Source of the DNA: Puccinia triticina
Lineage: Eukaryota > Basidiomycota > Pucciniomycetes > Pucciniales > Pucciniaceae
Direction: 5' to 3'
DNA: 64,000 nt
Assembly (NCBI RefSeq): GCF_026914185.1
Contig: NC_070562.1
Span: 4,216,001-4,280,000 of the forward strand
A program made the position numbers and the translations under genes. The notes beneath the pieces were generated by a model that was not told where the DNA came from, did not search any database, and was given only the letters and a program-made list of their open reading frames with translations. Below, in pieces: positions 1 to 11,381 of this stretch; position 1 is the stretch's first letter; the number at the start of each line of letters is the position of its first letter.

Positions 1-304
1 TGCTTTCATGCTCATATATGACTTTTGTGAAGAATCGAGTGGGGCTCCGAGTTCGTTGCAGGATGATTAAACCAAATCTGGTATGTGACACTAGAGAACA
101 GACAGATCAAATCATTTTAGATGTTCTGGGTGGTATTAGGGAATGATTGCAGGTGTGGGCGCCTTCAAGATAGGCAATGAAGATGGTCCATTGATCGACA
201 CTTTATCAGGAATAGGGATTGATTGCGGTTTTGGACGCCTTTAAGATGAAGATATTTATGGAACAGTAATGGATTCGAAGAGGGTGAATTGGATATATGA
301 GCGA
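1..304. other. 3' flank of the TrpRS gene, no gene seen
   Basis: No coding frame with recognisable features. It holds two imperfect direct repeats of about 50 nt (around 140-185 and 205-255) sharing a GATTGC...CGCCTT...AAGAT pattern. This is probably the 3' untranslated and intergenic DNA of the minus-strand gene that stops at 305. Confidence 0.4.
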
Positions 305-1809
305 TCAATCGAGGCCGATGTGTTTTTTGAGCTGGGACAAGGTGAGGTTAGCGACGGCGGCGGCCTTTTGGGCGCCGGCGAGATAGATGTTCTCGACCTC
401 CTGGCGGGCGTTGACGAGCCGGGCGAACTGGGCATTGAAGGGTCTGAAGTGCTCGACGAGCAGGTCGACGAGCTCGGCCTTGAGATCGACGACCGACTTG
501 TCCTGGAACCGGCGCTCGACCTGCGCCAGCTCCTGGCCGGAGATCGACTGGTAGATGTCCAGCAGGTTGCTGAGCCCCGGCCGCTGCTCCGGGTCATACC
601 GGACCCCTTCGAGCGAGTCGGTCACCGCTGACTTGATCTTTCTCTGCACCTCTTCCGGCGTATCTGTGATCAGGATCTTCGTCAGATCGCTCGGATTTGA
701 CTTGGACATCTTCATCGTCGGGTTGCGGAGGTTGAGGATCTTGCTTTGGCGTGCTGGGTATATATAAAAAAAAAAAGAGAAGGACCAGAAGTCAGAATAA
801 CTTTGAGAACATTTTCAACTACGATTACAATCCCAAATCCAAAGGGGAAGGAGGCGTACTGTAGATTCCTTGAGGCAGCGGAAAGAGAAGTTTGTTCTTG
901 GTTTGTTTGTTGAGGGCTTTAGCGAGGACCTTTGTGAGTTCGAGGTGTTGCACCTGGTCTTCGCCCACCGGGACCTGGGTAGATTTGTAGAGCAAGATGT
1001 CGGCCGACTGGAGGACGGGATAAGCCAGGAGGCCGAGATGGAGCATGCTGTCGTCGACTTCTGCCAGCGAATTGGCGTTCTTGGAGGATGCGAGTTGGGA
1101 CTGCGGCGGCGGTCCCCGTGTCAGCTCCCTGGTCAAAAGCGGGACGATCGTCAAGGGGCGGAGAGACGCACTTTCCATGTCGTCATCCGGTTCAGCCTTC
1201 CAACGGGTGCGATGCAGTTCAGGATCCAGGCCATCTCGCTGTGCGCTGGGACCTGAGGCAAGAGAAACAAAAGCCCGACGTCGGCTTTTCTTCTTCCTTT
1301 GAGGGGGGGAAGATCAAGAGGGGGCTACCTGGTCCTGATTGAACAAGCAGCAATGCGCAGGGTCGAGGCCGATAGCCAGCAGCACACACATCATCTCGAA
1401 TCGCTCCCTTCTCAGGCGGGCCGGGTCGCGGGGGAGGGTGATGGCGTGCAAGCCGACGATCGAGTAGAACAGCTCGATCGCCGTCTTTCCTTCCCGCTTC
1501 AGCGCCTGCAGACGCAGCCAGTTCTGCAGCGCACCCACGTAATTACCGATCTAGCTTGAAGGCCAAAACGCGGGGCCAGAAGAACCGGCTATGAGCTGAA
1601 AATCGTGGGTTTTTTTTTTGTGGGTGGAGCACGGGGGGTCGCTGCAAGTCGCTTACATGAGGCACGCCTGTGGGCTGGATTCCCGAGAAGACAACCTGAG
1701 GAGGCGCGTTTGTGTCCCGCGAGGTAGCCATCAACCGTGCAGGGCGAAGACGTGTGCTTGATGCCCGCGCGAAGGTTGGTGGGAGCAGGGTGCTGGCTAT
1801 TGCTCGCAT
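305..1809 (-). CDS. MSW1: Tryptophanyl-tRNA synthetase, mitochondrial type
   Basis: Class I aminoacyl-tRNA synthetase that charges tRNA-Trp, probably in mitochondria. Five exons fit in frame: 1809-1657, 1550-1329, 1252-1172, 1100-860 and 753-305, giving 381 residues, a normal length for bacterial/mitochondrial TrpRS. The HIGH-like signature [10 protein letters not shown] spans the exon 1/2 junction and continues [11 protein letters not shown]. Exon 4 carries [13 protein letters not shown], the conserved family block near the tryptophan and adenylate sites. The last exon opens with [16 protein letters not shown], which contains the KMSKS loop, and ends in the helical anticodon-binding region. 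The N-terminus is Arg/Ser/Thr-rich and free of acidic residues at first, as expected for a mitochondrial presequence. The start chosen is the first ATG of the open exon 1; an internal Met near residue 20 ([11 protein letters not shown]) could be a second start. It diverges from the WW-domain gene. Confidence 0.93.
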
Positions 1810-2187
1810 GATGGCGTGGTGGCCGGGGTGGATGGGCTTGTTGGCTGCCGGTACCGCTCTTTGCCCGTGTTGGGTATTGCTGGCCTCCGGATATTCGGTC
1901 TGCTGGTGAATTGTGGGTCTTCTCGATCTGATTCGTGCTGACGATGGAGTTGCGGCACCGCAGCTCAGCACTCCTGCTGCGTGATGTCCGCGCCCCCCCC
2001 CGGCTGGATTTATATGGATGATCCGCAGCACGAGCTGTGCACGCAGTCGCATACACCCTGGCTGGATCTGCACCGCCCCCACCCAACGCACAAAAACCTG
2101 CCCCCGCCCGTCCACCATACACATTCCCCCATTTCCCTCTGAGTCCACCCCAGGACCGCCTGAACTACCCACGCCACATCCAACACG
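1810..2187. promoter_or_regulatory. Bidirectional intergenic region (TrpRS / WW gene)
   Basis: About 380 bp separate the start codons of two divergent genes, so both promoters must lie here or overlap the 5' exons. A TATA-like TTTATATGGA sits near 2010, followed by C-rich sequence up to the plus-strand ATG. That this is a shared promoter is inferred from the arrangement only. Confidence 0.4.
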
Positions 2188-3095
2188 ATGTCTGGATTCC
2201 CCCAAGCTCACCACCACCACCACTACGCCCACGCCCCCCCGGGTTCGGCCGACGACCATCCCCTGCCGGCGGGCTGGATCAAGGAGTGGGATGCGACCCA
2301 CAACGCCTGGTACTTTGTGTAAGCAGACCCCCTGCTCTCTCTCTCTGGGAACTGTCTGTCCTTGACGCTTCGGTCTGCCTGTCCTGCAGCGACACCCGAC
2401 AGAGCGCCCCCGTCCCCACCTGGACCGACCCCCGCCACTCGGCCCCAGCAGGAGCAGGGGATCGCGGGCTGATGGGCTCGCTGGGCTCGATGCTCTCGGG
2501 CAAGCCGGCCGGCCAGGCGCCCATGGGCTCGCACCCGGCGCCTCCCCACGGCGCATACAACAACACGGCCCCGGGCTACCCCGGCGCCTACACCCCGCAA
2601 GCCCCTCCGATGCACCACTACAACGGCGGGCCCGGCGAGGCAAGCGCATACTACAACCAGCCCGCCCCGCCAGCCCCTTACTCATCCAGCGCACCGCCCA
2701 ATGCGGCCAAGCCGGCCGGCGGGCTCGGCGGGCTGTTGGCCAAGATCCCCGGCGGCGGCGGAGGCGGGGGCGGTAGTGGGGGAGGCGGGGCGGGGGCGAT
2801 GCTGGCCAAGCTGCCCGGGATGCTCGGCGGGTCCGGGTCCGGGTCGGGCGGAGGAGGAGGCGGAGGCAAGAAGACGAACCCGCTGCTCGCCGGCGCGGGC
2901 GGCGCGGCGGCCGCGGCGATCGCTGGCAAGCTTCTTGGCGGCGGACACAAGCACGGCGGCGGAGGACACCACGGCGGCGGACTGATGTCGCTGGTCCCCG
3001 GCCATCATGGCCATCACGGGCATCACGGACACCATCATGGCCATCATCATCATCATCATCATCACGGTATGCTCCACCATCATCCTCGCCACTAG
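2188..3095 (+). CDS. WW-domain protein with Gly-rich region and His-rich tail
   Basis: Two exons (2188-2318 and 2390-3095) encode 278 residues. A His-rich start is followed by a WW domain at about residues 28-60: LPAGWIKEWDATHNAWYFV, then the intron, then DTRQSAPVPTWTDPR. Both signature Trp residues and the aromatic pair are present, so binding of proline-rich ligands is plausible. Next come a Pro/Tyr/Ala-rich segment, two poly-Gly runs around LAKIPGG and LAKLPGMLGG, an Ala-rich helix-like stretch and a C-terminus made largely of Gly-His-His repeats. The intron interrupts the WW domain and the frame across it is maintained (GT|C makes Val). Similar WW plus low-complexity proteins occur in fungi but their function is not established. 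The His tail could bind metal; this is inference. The gene is very GC-rich. Confidence 0.8.
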
Positions 3096-3330
3096 GGCGC
3101 CCTGGTGAAGAAGAAGGCCTCCATGAAGCTGAAAACTCTCTCTGAACCTGTTTTGTTTTTTTGTTTTTGTATATACACTCGATCGGATCTCGAACTGATT
3201 CCTCGGATGAATGCAGAATGAGGGCTGATTGTTGATCTGCTGTTGTGATGTGATGTGATGTGTCTGTGAAAGCTGCGTGTGTGACAGTGGGTGTTATAAG
3301 GAGTGCTGCTGCAGTGGGGCTGGGCTGGGC

Positions 3331-4539
3331 ATGGAGCAGCTCGCCCAGCAGTTCCTGCGCCAGTTCGTCGCCAGCTGGCACTCGCCCCTGGCCAGCCCCA
3401 GCCCCAGCCGACCCCCGCCGCTCAGCCGCCACATCCACCGCATCCTCACCGAGCACATCCCCCACCGGCTCACTGCGCCCGACCCCGCCGCGCTGCTGCT
3501 CACCGAGCTGCCCCTGCTCCTGCTCGCCCACCTGCGCCGGCTCAGCCCCCTCCAGACACACCCCGACCGTGCCCGGCGCTTCCAGCAGCTCCACCCCCAC
3601 CCCGCCATCGCACTCGCCCCGCCGCCCCTGCTCGTCTCGCCCACCTATCTCCGTCTGCTCATCTCCGCCGCCCTCCACGCCCTCCTCCCCCCCGCCGACT
3701 TCCACGCCGACGCCGAGCGCATCCTCCTCCGCGAGCTCCTCCTCAACGCACTCCTCCGCCCCCTCTTCGACACCCTCAGCCAGCCCGCACGCCTCCACCG
3801 CCTCCTCCTCCGCTGCCTCCCGCCAACACAGCCGCCCCCACAGCCGCCCCAGCACAGCCCCCGACGCGCCCTCCCCGCCCTCCTCGCCGCCCTCATCCGC
3901 ATCCACACCCACCCCCCGCCCATCCCCGTCCCCGACAGCCCCATCCTCTTCGACCCCCTCCTCGACCTGCTCTACACAATCCTCGGCCGGCCCCCGCACC
4001 TCGTCCAGCTCTTCTGGCTCGCCCGCATCGTCTGCCGCCTCTTCCACCGTCTCCTGGCTAAGTAAACCCCCCTTCCTCCGCCCCATATAAAACCGCAGGC
4101 TGATCCCCCGATGCGCGGGTGTAGGATCGCGGCCCAGGTGATCTACGACGCCTTGCTCTCCCCCGCCGCGGTGGAACGGGGCCTGGAAGCGCTCCTGGCC
4201 CTGCTCCGATCGCTCGACCAGCCCACGCCCGAGCCGCCCGCCGCGCGCGCGCAAGCCAAGGAAGAGGAGGCGGACGAGGCGACGAGCGCGGCGGCGCTCG
4301 AAGACGCCCTGCTCGCCCGCCTCGCCTCGCCCCTCCTCGCCGCCCTCCTCCTCCCCCCCGCCGCCCTCCACGCCGACCCCGCCGCTCGCGACGCCCGCAA
4401 ACGCACCTTCATCCGGGCCACCCTCCTCCCCACCCTCGACTGTCCACCCGCCAACGCCGCCCTGCTCCTCCAGCTCATCGACCTCGCCCTCGCCAGCATC
4501 CTCCCCCAGCTGCTCATCCACAACACCCCTCCCCCCTGA
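3331..4539 (+). CDS. PXA-domain protein
   Basis: Two exons (3331-4061 and 4125-4539) encode about 381 residues. The first exon resembles the PXA domain of sorting nexins such as SNX13/SNX25: a helix near LTEHIPHRLTAPDPAALL, then SPTYLRLLISAALHALLP, then the typical AERILLRELLLNALLRPLFD block. A Pro/His-rich insertion follows, then DPLLDLLYTILGRPPHLVQL. The second exon continues with helices rich in Ala and Leu. There is no PX, RGS or nexin C domain, so this is a PXA-only protein, perhaps acting at endosomal or ER membranes. The acceptor used (TAG at 4122-4124) restores the frame (AA|G); an earlier CAG at 4096-4098 would break it. The start at 3331 is the ATG nearest the homology; upstream codons are also open. 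Confidence 0.68.
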
Positions 4540-6310
4540 CCCACACCCCTGTACGCTTGTTTGTATCTCTGTAGAGCCGCGTCTGGGTCCATCGCATCCT
4601 GGCCCAACAGCCTCTCGACAAGCACCTTCGCGCTCCTGCCAGCCTGCTTTTGTTGGCTCTTGCACTGAAAAAACCCCGCGCGAACCGGCCAAGAATGACA
4701 CACAGCTGTGCTGCCCGCTTTTGGCGGCACTCAAGAACCCCTGCTCAGTGGGGTCGAGAGACTCGAGTGCGGAGACACACCGGCCCAGGCCCGCATTTCT
4801 CTTGTCTCCATTGCACACACATGAGACACACCCGGCCATCCTGAAGAAACACGGCACATCTGTTGCTACCACGCCAACAGCCGTTGTGTTTTGCCCGCAA
4901 CAGACGCCGTTTTTGGCGGGTTCTGTTTTGGAGACCAGGCTTGGTTTCGTTTGGGGCGCGCTTTTTGGGGCGGATGGAGGGCACGGAGAAGGTGGGGAGG
5001 GTGGGGGTGTGGAGGACAGCCATGGGATGGCGCCCGGGGGCCCGTATCTCGCAAGCAGCATGTTGTCCTGGCGCGTGGGGCAAGCAGCGGTGTTTCCAGA
5101 GTGCTTATGATCAGTGCAAGCCTGCTTGCAAGCCTTGCCTACGCAGAGCCCTCCGCCCAGACCCTCCATGTGAGAGGCTTTGGTAAGCTAGGGCTTCACC
5201 AAAAGCGCAGACACGCAACACATACCCTTGCAATAATTCAAGAGCCATTTTGCACAGCTTGCGCATTTCCAATCACCCTGTGCCGTTTAATGCTCTTTTT
5301 ATGCACAACATCTGCCATTAAATTGTTACAATTCTGTCGGAATCTTGATCTGGACGCACTTTGCACCATCAAACAACTGGAGGGGCCTCGGCGGCAGGCG
5401 ACATGCAGCTCTCTCCAGCCACACACTTTTAGGGGAAAAAGTGGCAGAACCCTCTGGTGATGACCAAGGGTCCATTGGTAATTCAAGCGGAGTAATGCTG
5501 GAGTCACTGCTGGAATTTCAACACATCTTACTGAATGTCACCCCTACCTTCCCATCAATTATTCTGTGGTGGAAAGTGGTCAGTGCAATTTTTACATGAC
5601 TGCAAGATGCAATAGGATCAATGTTGCCAATGTGAGCCAGGCTAGAAAGTGAGCCGCCATGGTGAAAAAACGGGGAATACCCGCACCCGCCACAGGTACC
5701 CGGGTGCCATATGCCATCTCTATCCAGGTCAGGTTGGTCCCTGCTAAAACTCAAAGAAACTGGTGGCAGGTGGGGTACAAGAACTGTATGCTGTGCTCAG
5801 AACTTGAGTTGAACTTAAATGTCCAGTCAATCTTTACTTGATCCACCCCGTTGTCCCACCAGGCTGATGCCACTGTAAGATGGACAGGCATTGGCCATTG
5901 TGTCAGTCAAGCTATGACTCAGATTGCTGCATGTCAACTGGCGCAGGGTTCCTGAGTGTTTCTGGCAGTGATATTGATGGTAAAGCCTCCCTAGGGCAAG
6001 ATAACATTCAATCAAAAAATTACTTCATATGTATTTTGCAGTTCACTCACCTCGACCCCGGCCCGGGTGGGCACTGTGTATGTGTTATTGCCAATTTCAA
6101 GGGAGTGCATTTGGCTGCGAGTCTCGATGGCTCATGGTCCCCAGTCTAGTCTCCCAAGGTCAAATGAACATTGATTACAGTGGGTGGATATTTGTGACAA
6201 AGGAGTCTGGTGACTGGGAAGGAGCTTGAGGCAGGGTGAGAGGAAGTAAGAAGATCCGAGCGGGGCAGAAAGTGGGGTTCTTTTCCTTTTTTGGAGGAGT
6301 TGACTTGGTC
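4540..6310. other. Intergenic DNA with degenerate repeat copies
   Basis: No gene is supported. A short frame at 5107-5181 reads like a signal peptide (MISASLLASLAYAEPSAQ) and ends at a GTAAGC donor, but no continuation was found. Positions 5430-5580 resemble 31,448-31,590 (see repeats). A degenerate pair of GTACCCGGGTGCC-like and GGCACC-like strings occurs near 5690. Confidence 0.4.
5430..5580. repeat. Dispersed repeat, copy 1
   Basis: This stretch shares an ordered series of words with 31,448-31,590: GAAAAAGTGGCAGAACCC, then a TGATGAC...GGT word, then GGAGTA...TGGAGT, TTTCAACA and a GTGG tail. The two copies are about 26 kb apart and diverged, as expected for old copies of one short transposable element. 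No coding capacity is evident. Confidence 0.5.
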
Positions 6311-7299
6311 TCAAGTAGTACTGGGTGCGTTGGTGGTGGTCGTAGTAGTAGTCGGTTTCCGATCGTCGCGAGGAATGAAGCCTTGTTCGAGCATGCGCTT
6401 GAGCCGCCGGACCTCTTCGACCGAAGTGGCCTCCTCGATCGACCGCTTGATCCGCTGTCTTTCCTCTGCCGTCAGTGTTCGGCCCGCGTGCCCCGGCTCG
6501 ACCACCTTGTCGTTCGATCGCTTGCTCGAACTTATGGCCATCTCGTCGCCGCCTTCTCCTTCTACTGCCTCCGATACCGATAGTGCGGTCGCTAGCCCCG
6601 TCGGCCCCTTCGTGACCGGATCATAGAACAATTCTGTCGCCGTCTTGCGCTCCTGTTCCATCCAGCATCGGCCAAAATAAGCGGTTAGTATAGGCCCCTT
6701 TGGCGACGCCGTCGTGAGACTCTTCCAAAGCCCGCTCAACTTTATCCTTGACCCGCTTGAAATCCAAGATGCGAAGTTTCGGACAATTAAAGATACACCA
6801 ATCGCGATAAAGCTTGACTTTCGAGACCGGATTGCCAGTCAAGACCAAGAATTCGAGCCGGTTAAACTGTTTGAGGACCAAGAACAACTGGTTGAAGGTG
6901 CTCAGACTACAATGACTGAGCACTAAGGAGGTCAGGTTCGGTAATGCTTCTGGTAGCTTCGGCGAGATGAAGCTGATCGGATTGTTCGAAAGGTATAGGT
7001 GCTTCAGCCGACTCATTTTCGGGAAATTTATTAGTGATCGGATCGAATTGTCCGTTAAATCTATTGTGTCTAGCGAGTCCTAGTACAGGCGCAAAAAAAA
7101 AAAAAAAACATTGATTAGAGAGCCGAAGCCAGACAGCTTTTGGAAGAAGATTGCTGGAAAGAGACGTGATACGCACTTTAGTGACCCCCAGGTTTTCGAT
7201 CGCAGGGATCTGGTAGCCGCGCAGATCGAGCTCGCGATCGGAGAGCGGATTGAGGTACGAGTGGGTGGCCAACAGCAGCTCGGGCGACATTCGAGGCAT
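6311..7299 (-). CDS. LEA1: U2 snRNP A' protein (leucine-rich repeat)
   Basis: Core protein of the U2 small nuclear ribonucleoprotein, which with U2 B'' binds U2 snRNA stem-loop IV in the spliceosome. Three exons fit: 7299-7177, 7079-6741 and 6652-6311, giving 267 residues, the usual length. Exon 1 has the family signature DRELDLRGYQIPAIENLG. Exon 2 carries the leucine-rich repeats (for example LKHLYLSNNPISFI and LEFLVLTGNPVSKVKLYRDW) and the LRR cap ending in ILDFKRVKDK. The second intron joins KRVKDK to ERKTATELF, matching the RVKxKER motif of the family. The C-terminus AEERQRIKRSIEEATSVEE then RLKRMLEQGFIP matches the conserved end of the protein, followed by a Thr-rich tail. An MPRM start gives the expected N-terminal distance. 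Confidence 0.92.
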
Positions 7300-8218
7300 C
7301 TTGGACCGAGGCTGGGCCGACGAAGAGAGACTTGTGTTGCTGTTGTTTGCTTGTGGGGCCTCCAAATGGCAATGCGTGTGACGCCGCGGCTTCCTCATTC
7401 CCGCAGCTCAATATCCGCAGCCGCTTTCCGCACCTTCCGCGGGTGCGAGATAAACCGCGTCGTCCCAAACCCACTTTTATAAGCGGGTTCATCAAATCTG
7501 CAAATTTGTCTTGGGAGCTATATTCCTGTTCACACATTTCACCCTTGCAAGTACCACACACATTTCTGGGTATCCTCCCTCCGCCTCCCCCAAGGTCCAG
7601 CCCGCACTACACATCTCACAGTCTTGAGCAGCTAATTATGGCAGCTTGCAGTGCAAAGCTCACGAGCTACAAGTTGCTAAAACTGTGCCCCAGTTGCTGA
7701 GATCAATTATTTTACAACACCGGTTAGCACCCACAGTGGATATGCTCTTCAGACGTAGCCCTCAAACAGGGCTCCCTTGCTTGTTGTCAGTCTCCAAGCC
7801 TTTTTCACCAAGGCATTGTCATTGCTCCTCCTCACTTCAGTCCTGTTTTTCCACACTAATGTGTTCAAAAGTAAAATTTATTGGAATATAACTGAGGATG
7901 TGTGAGACGGGAGAAAGTCTAGAAGCCTGTGCTTGGTGACATGTAGACAAACAACACAGTCAAAGAATTTCTGGTGTCATCAGGAGGTCTTGCCAGCCCC
8001 ACCAGAAAAGGGTTTCCTGATTCCAGATGAAATTTGGAATTTTCTGGCCCAGATCCGTATCTGGAGTGGTTCCCTACACACCATGCACCTATATATGATC
8101 AAACTGGTATTGTAAGATGAAAATAGAAGCAAAATAACGATGAAATGCATAATAACAATGAAGTGCAAAATATTCCGTGACTTCAAGTTCCACCAAAATT
8201 TAACAGATTTACCCAATT
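7300..8218. other. Intergenic, no gene seen
   Basis: This includes the presumptive promoter of the minus-strand LEA1 gene (immediately above 7300). The rest has only short frames without domains and no clear repeat. Confidence 0.4.
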
Positions 8219-10018
8219 TTAGAAGATAGATGGTTTCTGGGTGTGCTTGTAACAGCTTACCACTCTTTGATTTAATTTTTTAATGGAGAAATAAAATACA
8301 TTGTTGAAAAAGGTCTGACATTGTAAAGAAATGTTTCCATTCTTTCCTTGAAAGAAAATTGTTTTTAAGTTGTGATCATCTAAACTGTGAATTAATTCTG
8401 CTATTAAATTCCAAGCAAATTCTGTTTTGTTTGCTTGAGATCCACATTTTGTTGTATGAAGTGATTTTGCCTTCTGTTCAAATCTTGATATTTCTACTTG
8501 AGGCTGAACCTCCAACTGAAATCCAAACATTTTTGAAAGTATAAAAAGTGCTTTTCTCAGAAGAAATGAATTAGTTTTTTTGTGACCAAAGTATTTTCTA
8601 AGGATAGTGCCAATCATATCAACGTAAAATAGAGAAATAGAAACCCTATCCTTGGTGCTCTCAAACACACTAGCTTTGTAATCTTTTATCTGAATTCCAT
8701 ACTTTCTGTCCCAAAGCCAATGCCAAAAAAATCTACAGTGAACCAAGCTTTGACATGCAGACTCTTGTAAAACTCTTCTGTTGTATGATTTTAATCTTTT
8801 TAATTCCCGTCTCATCTCTTGTTTTGATTCTACAGATTGTTCCTTAGGCTTTACTTGATCAGATTGGAATATCCTCCTTTCACTTCTTTCATGATAAGAT
8901 TTACTAAGTGCCAAATTGCGACTAGCTTGAAAAATCTTGTTAACCTCATCCAAATTGTCTATTTCAATTTCAAGTTGATGAGTTTTAGGCTGAAGTTCCA
9001 TGATCAGATGAATTATTGCATCCACATGGTGCTTGTTTGCTGTGGATAGAGATTTATCCCACAAAAATACTTCTATATTGAACTTCAATACATCATCAAT
9101 ATTGGTTATGTGCGTCTCTTGTGAATTCTGGTGTTTTTTCAAACTGTTTCCACCTGGGTATCCTGGAATTCTATCTAAAAGTGTAGGTGTATTTCCAGCC
9201 ATATCAATGTTCATTAAACCATAGTTTAAATGCATCTTTGGAGGTATTGTTGAGGCACCTTCAGGTGTGGTTATAATTGGTTCCAGTGGTATTTTTTGAT
9301 GTGTTTCATCTAAAGTGTGGCTAAGTTTTATTCTTTTTCTTTGTTGAGCTTGCACCTCAGGTGCATTATCTTGAAAACCTTGGAGCTGGACTCCCCCCAG
9401 GTTGCTAAATGGTTGTGATGGCCCCAAATTAGACACATCAAGCTGTCTAGAAGATTTGGGGTTCAATATCCTCTCCATTTGTAAATTTGAAGTAGATTGG
9501 GTTATTCAATTTGATGTTGGATTGTTATTAACAGATTCTTGCTCTATCCACTCCATCACATTCTGGTGAAAATGTTGTTCCATTCTAGGTTGAAAAAATT
9601 CAAAAAAATCAGGATTGAAAATTGATGGTAGGATTTCTCCTGCAGTGTGGTAATGGCCCTCATGGAAACTTTTGCCTGGCTGAGCATATGGGGGTGAGTT
9701 TGGCCATCCTGGGTAGGTCAAGGCTTCATGATTCAGGGTACATGCTAAAAAATTGAAGGAACTTCTATGAAAACCAAATGATTCTTGTGGAATTTCTGGG
9801 ATGGAAAGGCTGTTAAGTTGATGTGTGTCTGCTATTGTTTGGACAGGATCTTGTGGTGTGGGGTTAAGAAGATCTTGCAGCTGTTGGGGGTCGGCCCAAT
9901 CAAAATCCTTATCTGCTGGCTTCCATCCCAATCCAAGGTCTCCTGAAGCACTACAAGTTCTACCAAACCCCAAACAAAATGGGAAGAGAAAATAATGAAT
10001 GCAATGTGAAAACATCAT
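8219..10018 (-). pseudogene. Large secreted-type protein ORF interrupted by one TGA
   Basis: Two long frames lie in the same reading frame, separated only by a TGA at 9506-9508. Read together they give about 598 residues plus the stop. The Met at 10018 begins MMFSHCIHYFLFPFCLGFGR, a hydrophobic stretch followed by TCSASG, which looks like a signal peptide. The rest is Asn/Gln/Phe/Trp-rich without a domain I recognise; the C-terminal half has a charged, probably coiled region (EMRRELKRLKSYNRRVLQES) and many aromatic residues. Codon use is AT-rich, unlike the photolyase gene next door. It may be a lineage-specific secreted protein inactivated by a nonsense change. Alternatively the stop lies in a short intron (GTTAAT...GGAG, 60 nt, would keep frame but lacks a good branch or pyrimidine tract) or is a sequencing error. 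Confidence 0.5.
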
Positions 10019-10153
10019 GTAGCCCAAAGAATACAGCAGTAAATAGTACTGATTCTGGCTAGCACAGATGATTGGAAGTGAAGGAATTGTATTTTCACAA
10101 TGAGGATATGTTCTTAGACTTGGAAGATTTTGAGATTTTCTATCTAAAAACAA

Positions 10154-11381
10154 AACTGAACAAAAATTTCAGTCCAAGTATACATATATATAGAAACATC
10201 CTTTCACTCTGAAAATCTCCAAATGTAACATTTGCTCAATGTGACAATTTCTCAAATTTACTCTCAATGAGACATGCTTCATTGTAAAAATGTTGTGATT
10301 TCTTGTGATGTCACGGTATTCTCTCACATACAACTCCTTCATTAATCTACATCTAGATATAACTAAAGAAATATGCTCCTGAAGCCAAACAAACCAGCAC
10401 ATTGCCTTCCATGCAATATATTAATGTGACACTGGTGTTGGTATGCAATACTGGAATCAATGCCTGACAGCAATAAGTATAACCCAGTCCATTCAATCAG
10501 ATTGCTTGACCGGACTCTTACAGTGTCACATAAAAAGATCAAAGAGCTGAATACCTTGATCAAGGGCATGCAAGCTTTGTAGCGGTTTCAAAGAGACCTA
10601 GCTATGAAGAAGGGCTTTTTGACCTCCCTCACAAGCCAGCAGGCAGCAGAAGTCCATTTGACATTGTTTCACTGTTCCATATGTAGCAGCTAGACTATAG
10701 AATTTGAGGCAATACTTTGGCTTACAGGATGTCAGGGAAGAATACCTCTCTGCCTGCATCTATTTGCTTTTTCCAGCTCTTGAATTTGATCTTTTAAAAA
10801 ATAAAGAAAAGCATAGGGTCTTTCTAAAACATGACAAAAAAGTTGTGAAAAGGGGTGCACAGGTATGTATGACATCCTTTTTTGGCGTGCAGGGACGTGA
10901 AAACCAAGAAACCTGGCATCCCCACTCCTGTACTCCTGCATTATTGGCGTAGGGGACTGGGGACTCAACTTAGGTGCGCTTACCGGAAGCGCAGGTCCAG
11001 GAAGCGCTAAACGGGAGAGGACACCGCGCGCTAAGAGCAACTCCACCGCGGGTAGGGTTTTTATTCGTGCAAGGCCACAATTTTCGCGTTTTGTCAGGGT
11101 TGTCGCCGATTCGGCGCACTTGCCTTATCCATCTCAATCCAGCGAGGGCACCGTCGAGCCAGCCCATCCGAAAACAGCCCCAGCCAATTAAAATTCACCA
11201 CCTAACCTTCTCAAGAATTCACCCAAGCGCCGTGAAGTCGTTAAGAGGTCTGCCTCTACTCGCGAACCTTGTCCCTCACGCTTCCCTCCACACTTCAAAT
11301 CGTCCGCGTTTTGGAGTTGCTCTTCGGACCCTAGGATTCTACCCGTGCTTGACTTCGACGGGCATCCCTCTCAACCGAAAG
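10154..11381. other. Intergenic DNA upstream of photolyase
   Basis: No gene is supported. An AGAGCAACTCCACC string at 11,035-11,048 matches the end of the MITE at 52,611 (see there), suggesting a truncated copy. From about 11,050 an open frame runs into the photolyase start and is probably 5' leader, although it could add an N-terminal targeting extension. Confidence 0.4.

Noticed and set aside
3260..4090. Three overlapping plus-strand frames over the PXA gene
   Set aside because: Only the frame starting at 3331 shows PXA-like helices; the others are Pro/Ser/Arg low-complexity read-outs of C-rich codons.
1543..5169. 1208-residue open frame on the minus strand
   Set aside because: It runs antisense through the WW and PXA genes and is open only because of extreme GC/strand bias. 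Only its last ~50 codons (TrpRS exon 1) are real.
5107..5181. Signal-peptide-like mini-exon MISASLLASLAYAEPSAQ
   Set aside because: It ends at a good donor but no continuing exon with coding character was found before 6.3 kb.
10974..11381. Long N-terminal extension of photolyase
   Set aside because: The frame is open but low in conservation cues and includes a MITE end; the ATG at 11,382 is the better start. A targeting isoform cannot be excluded.
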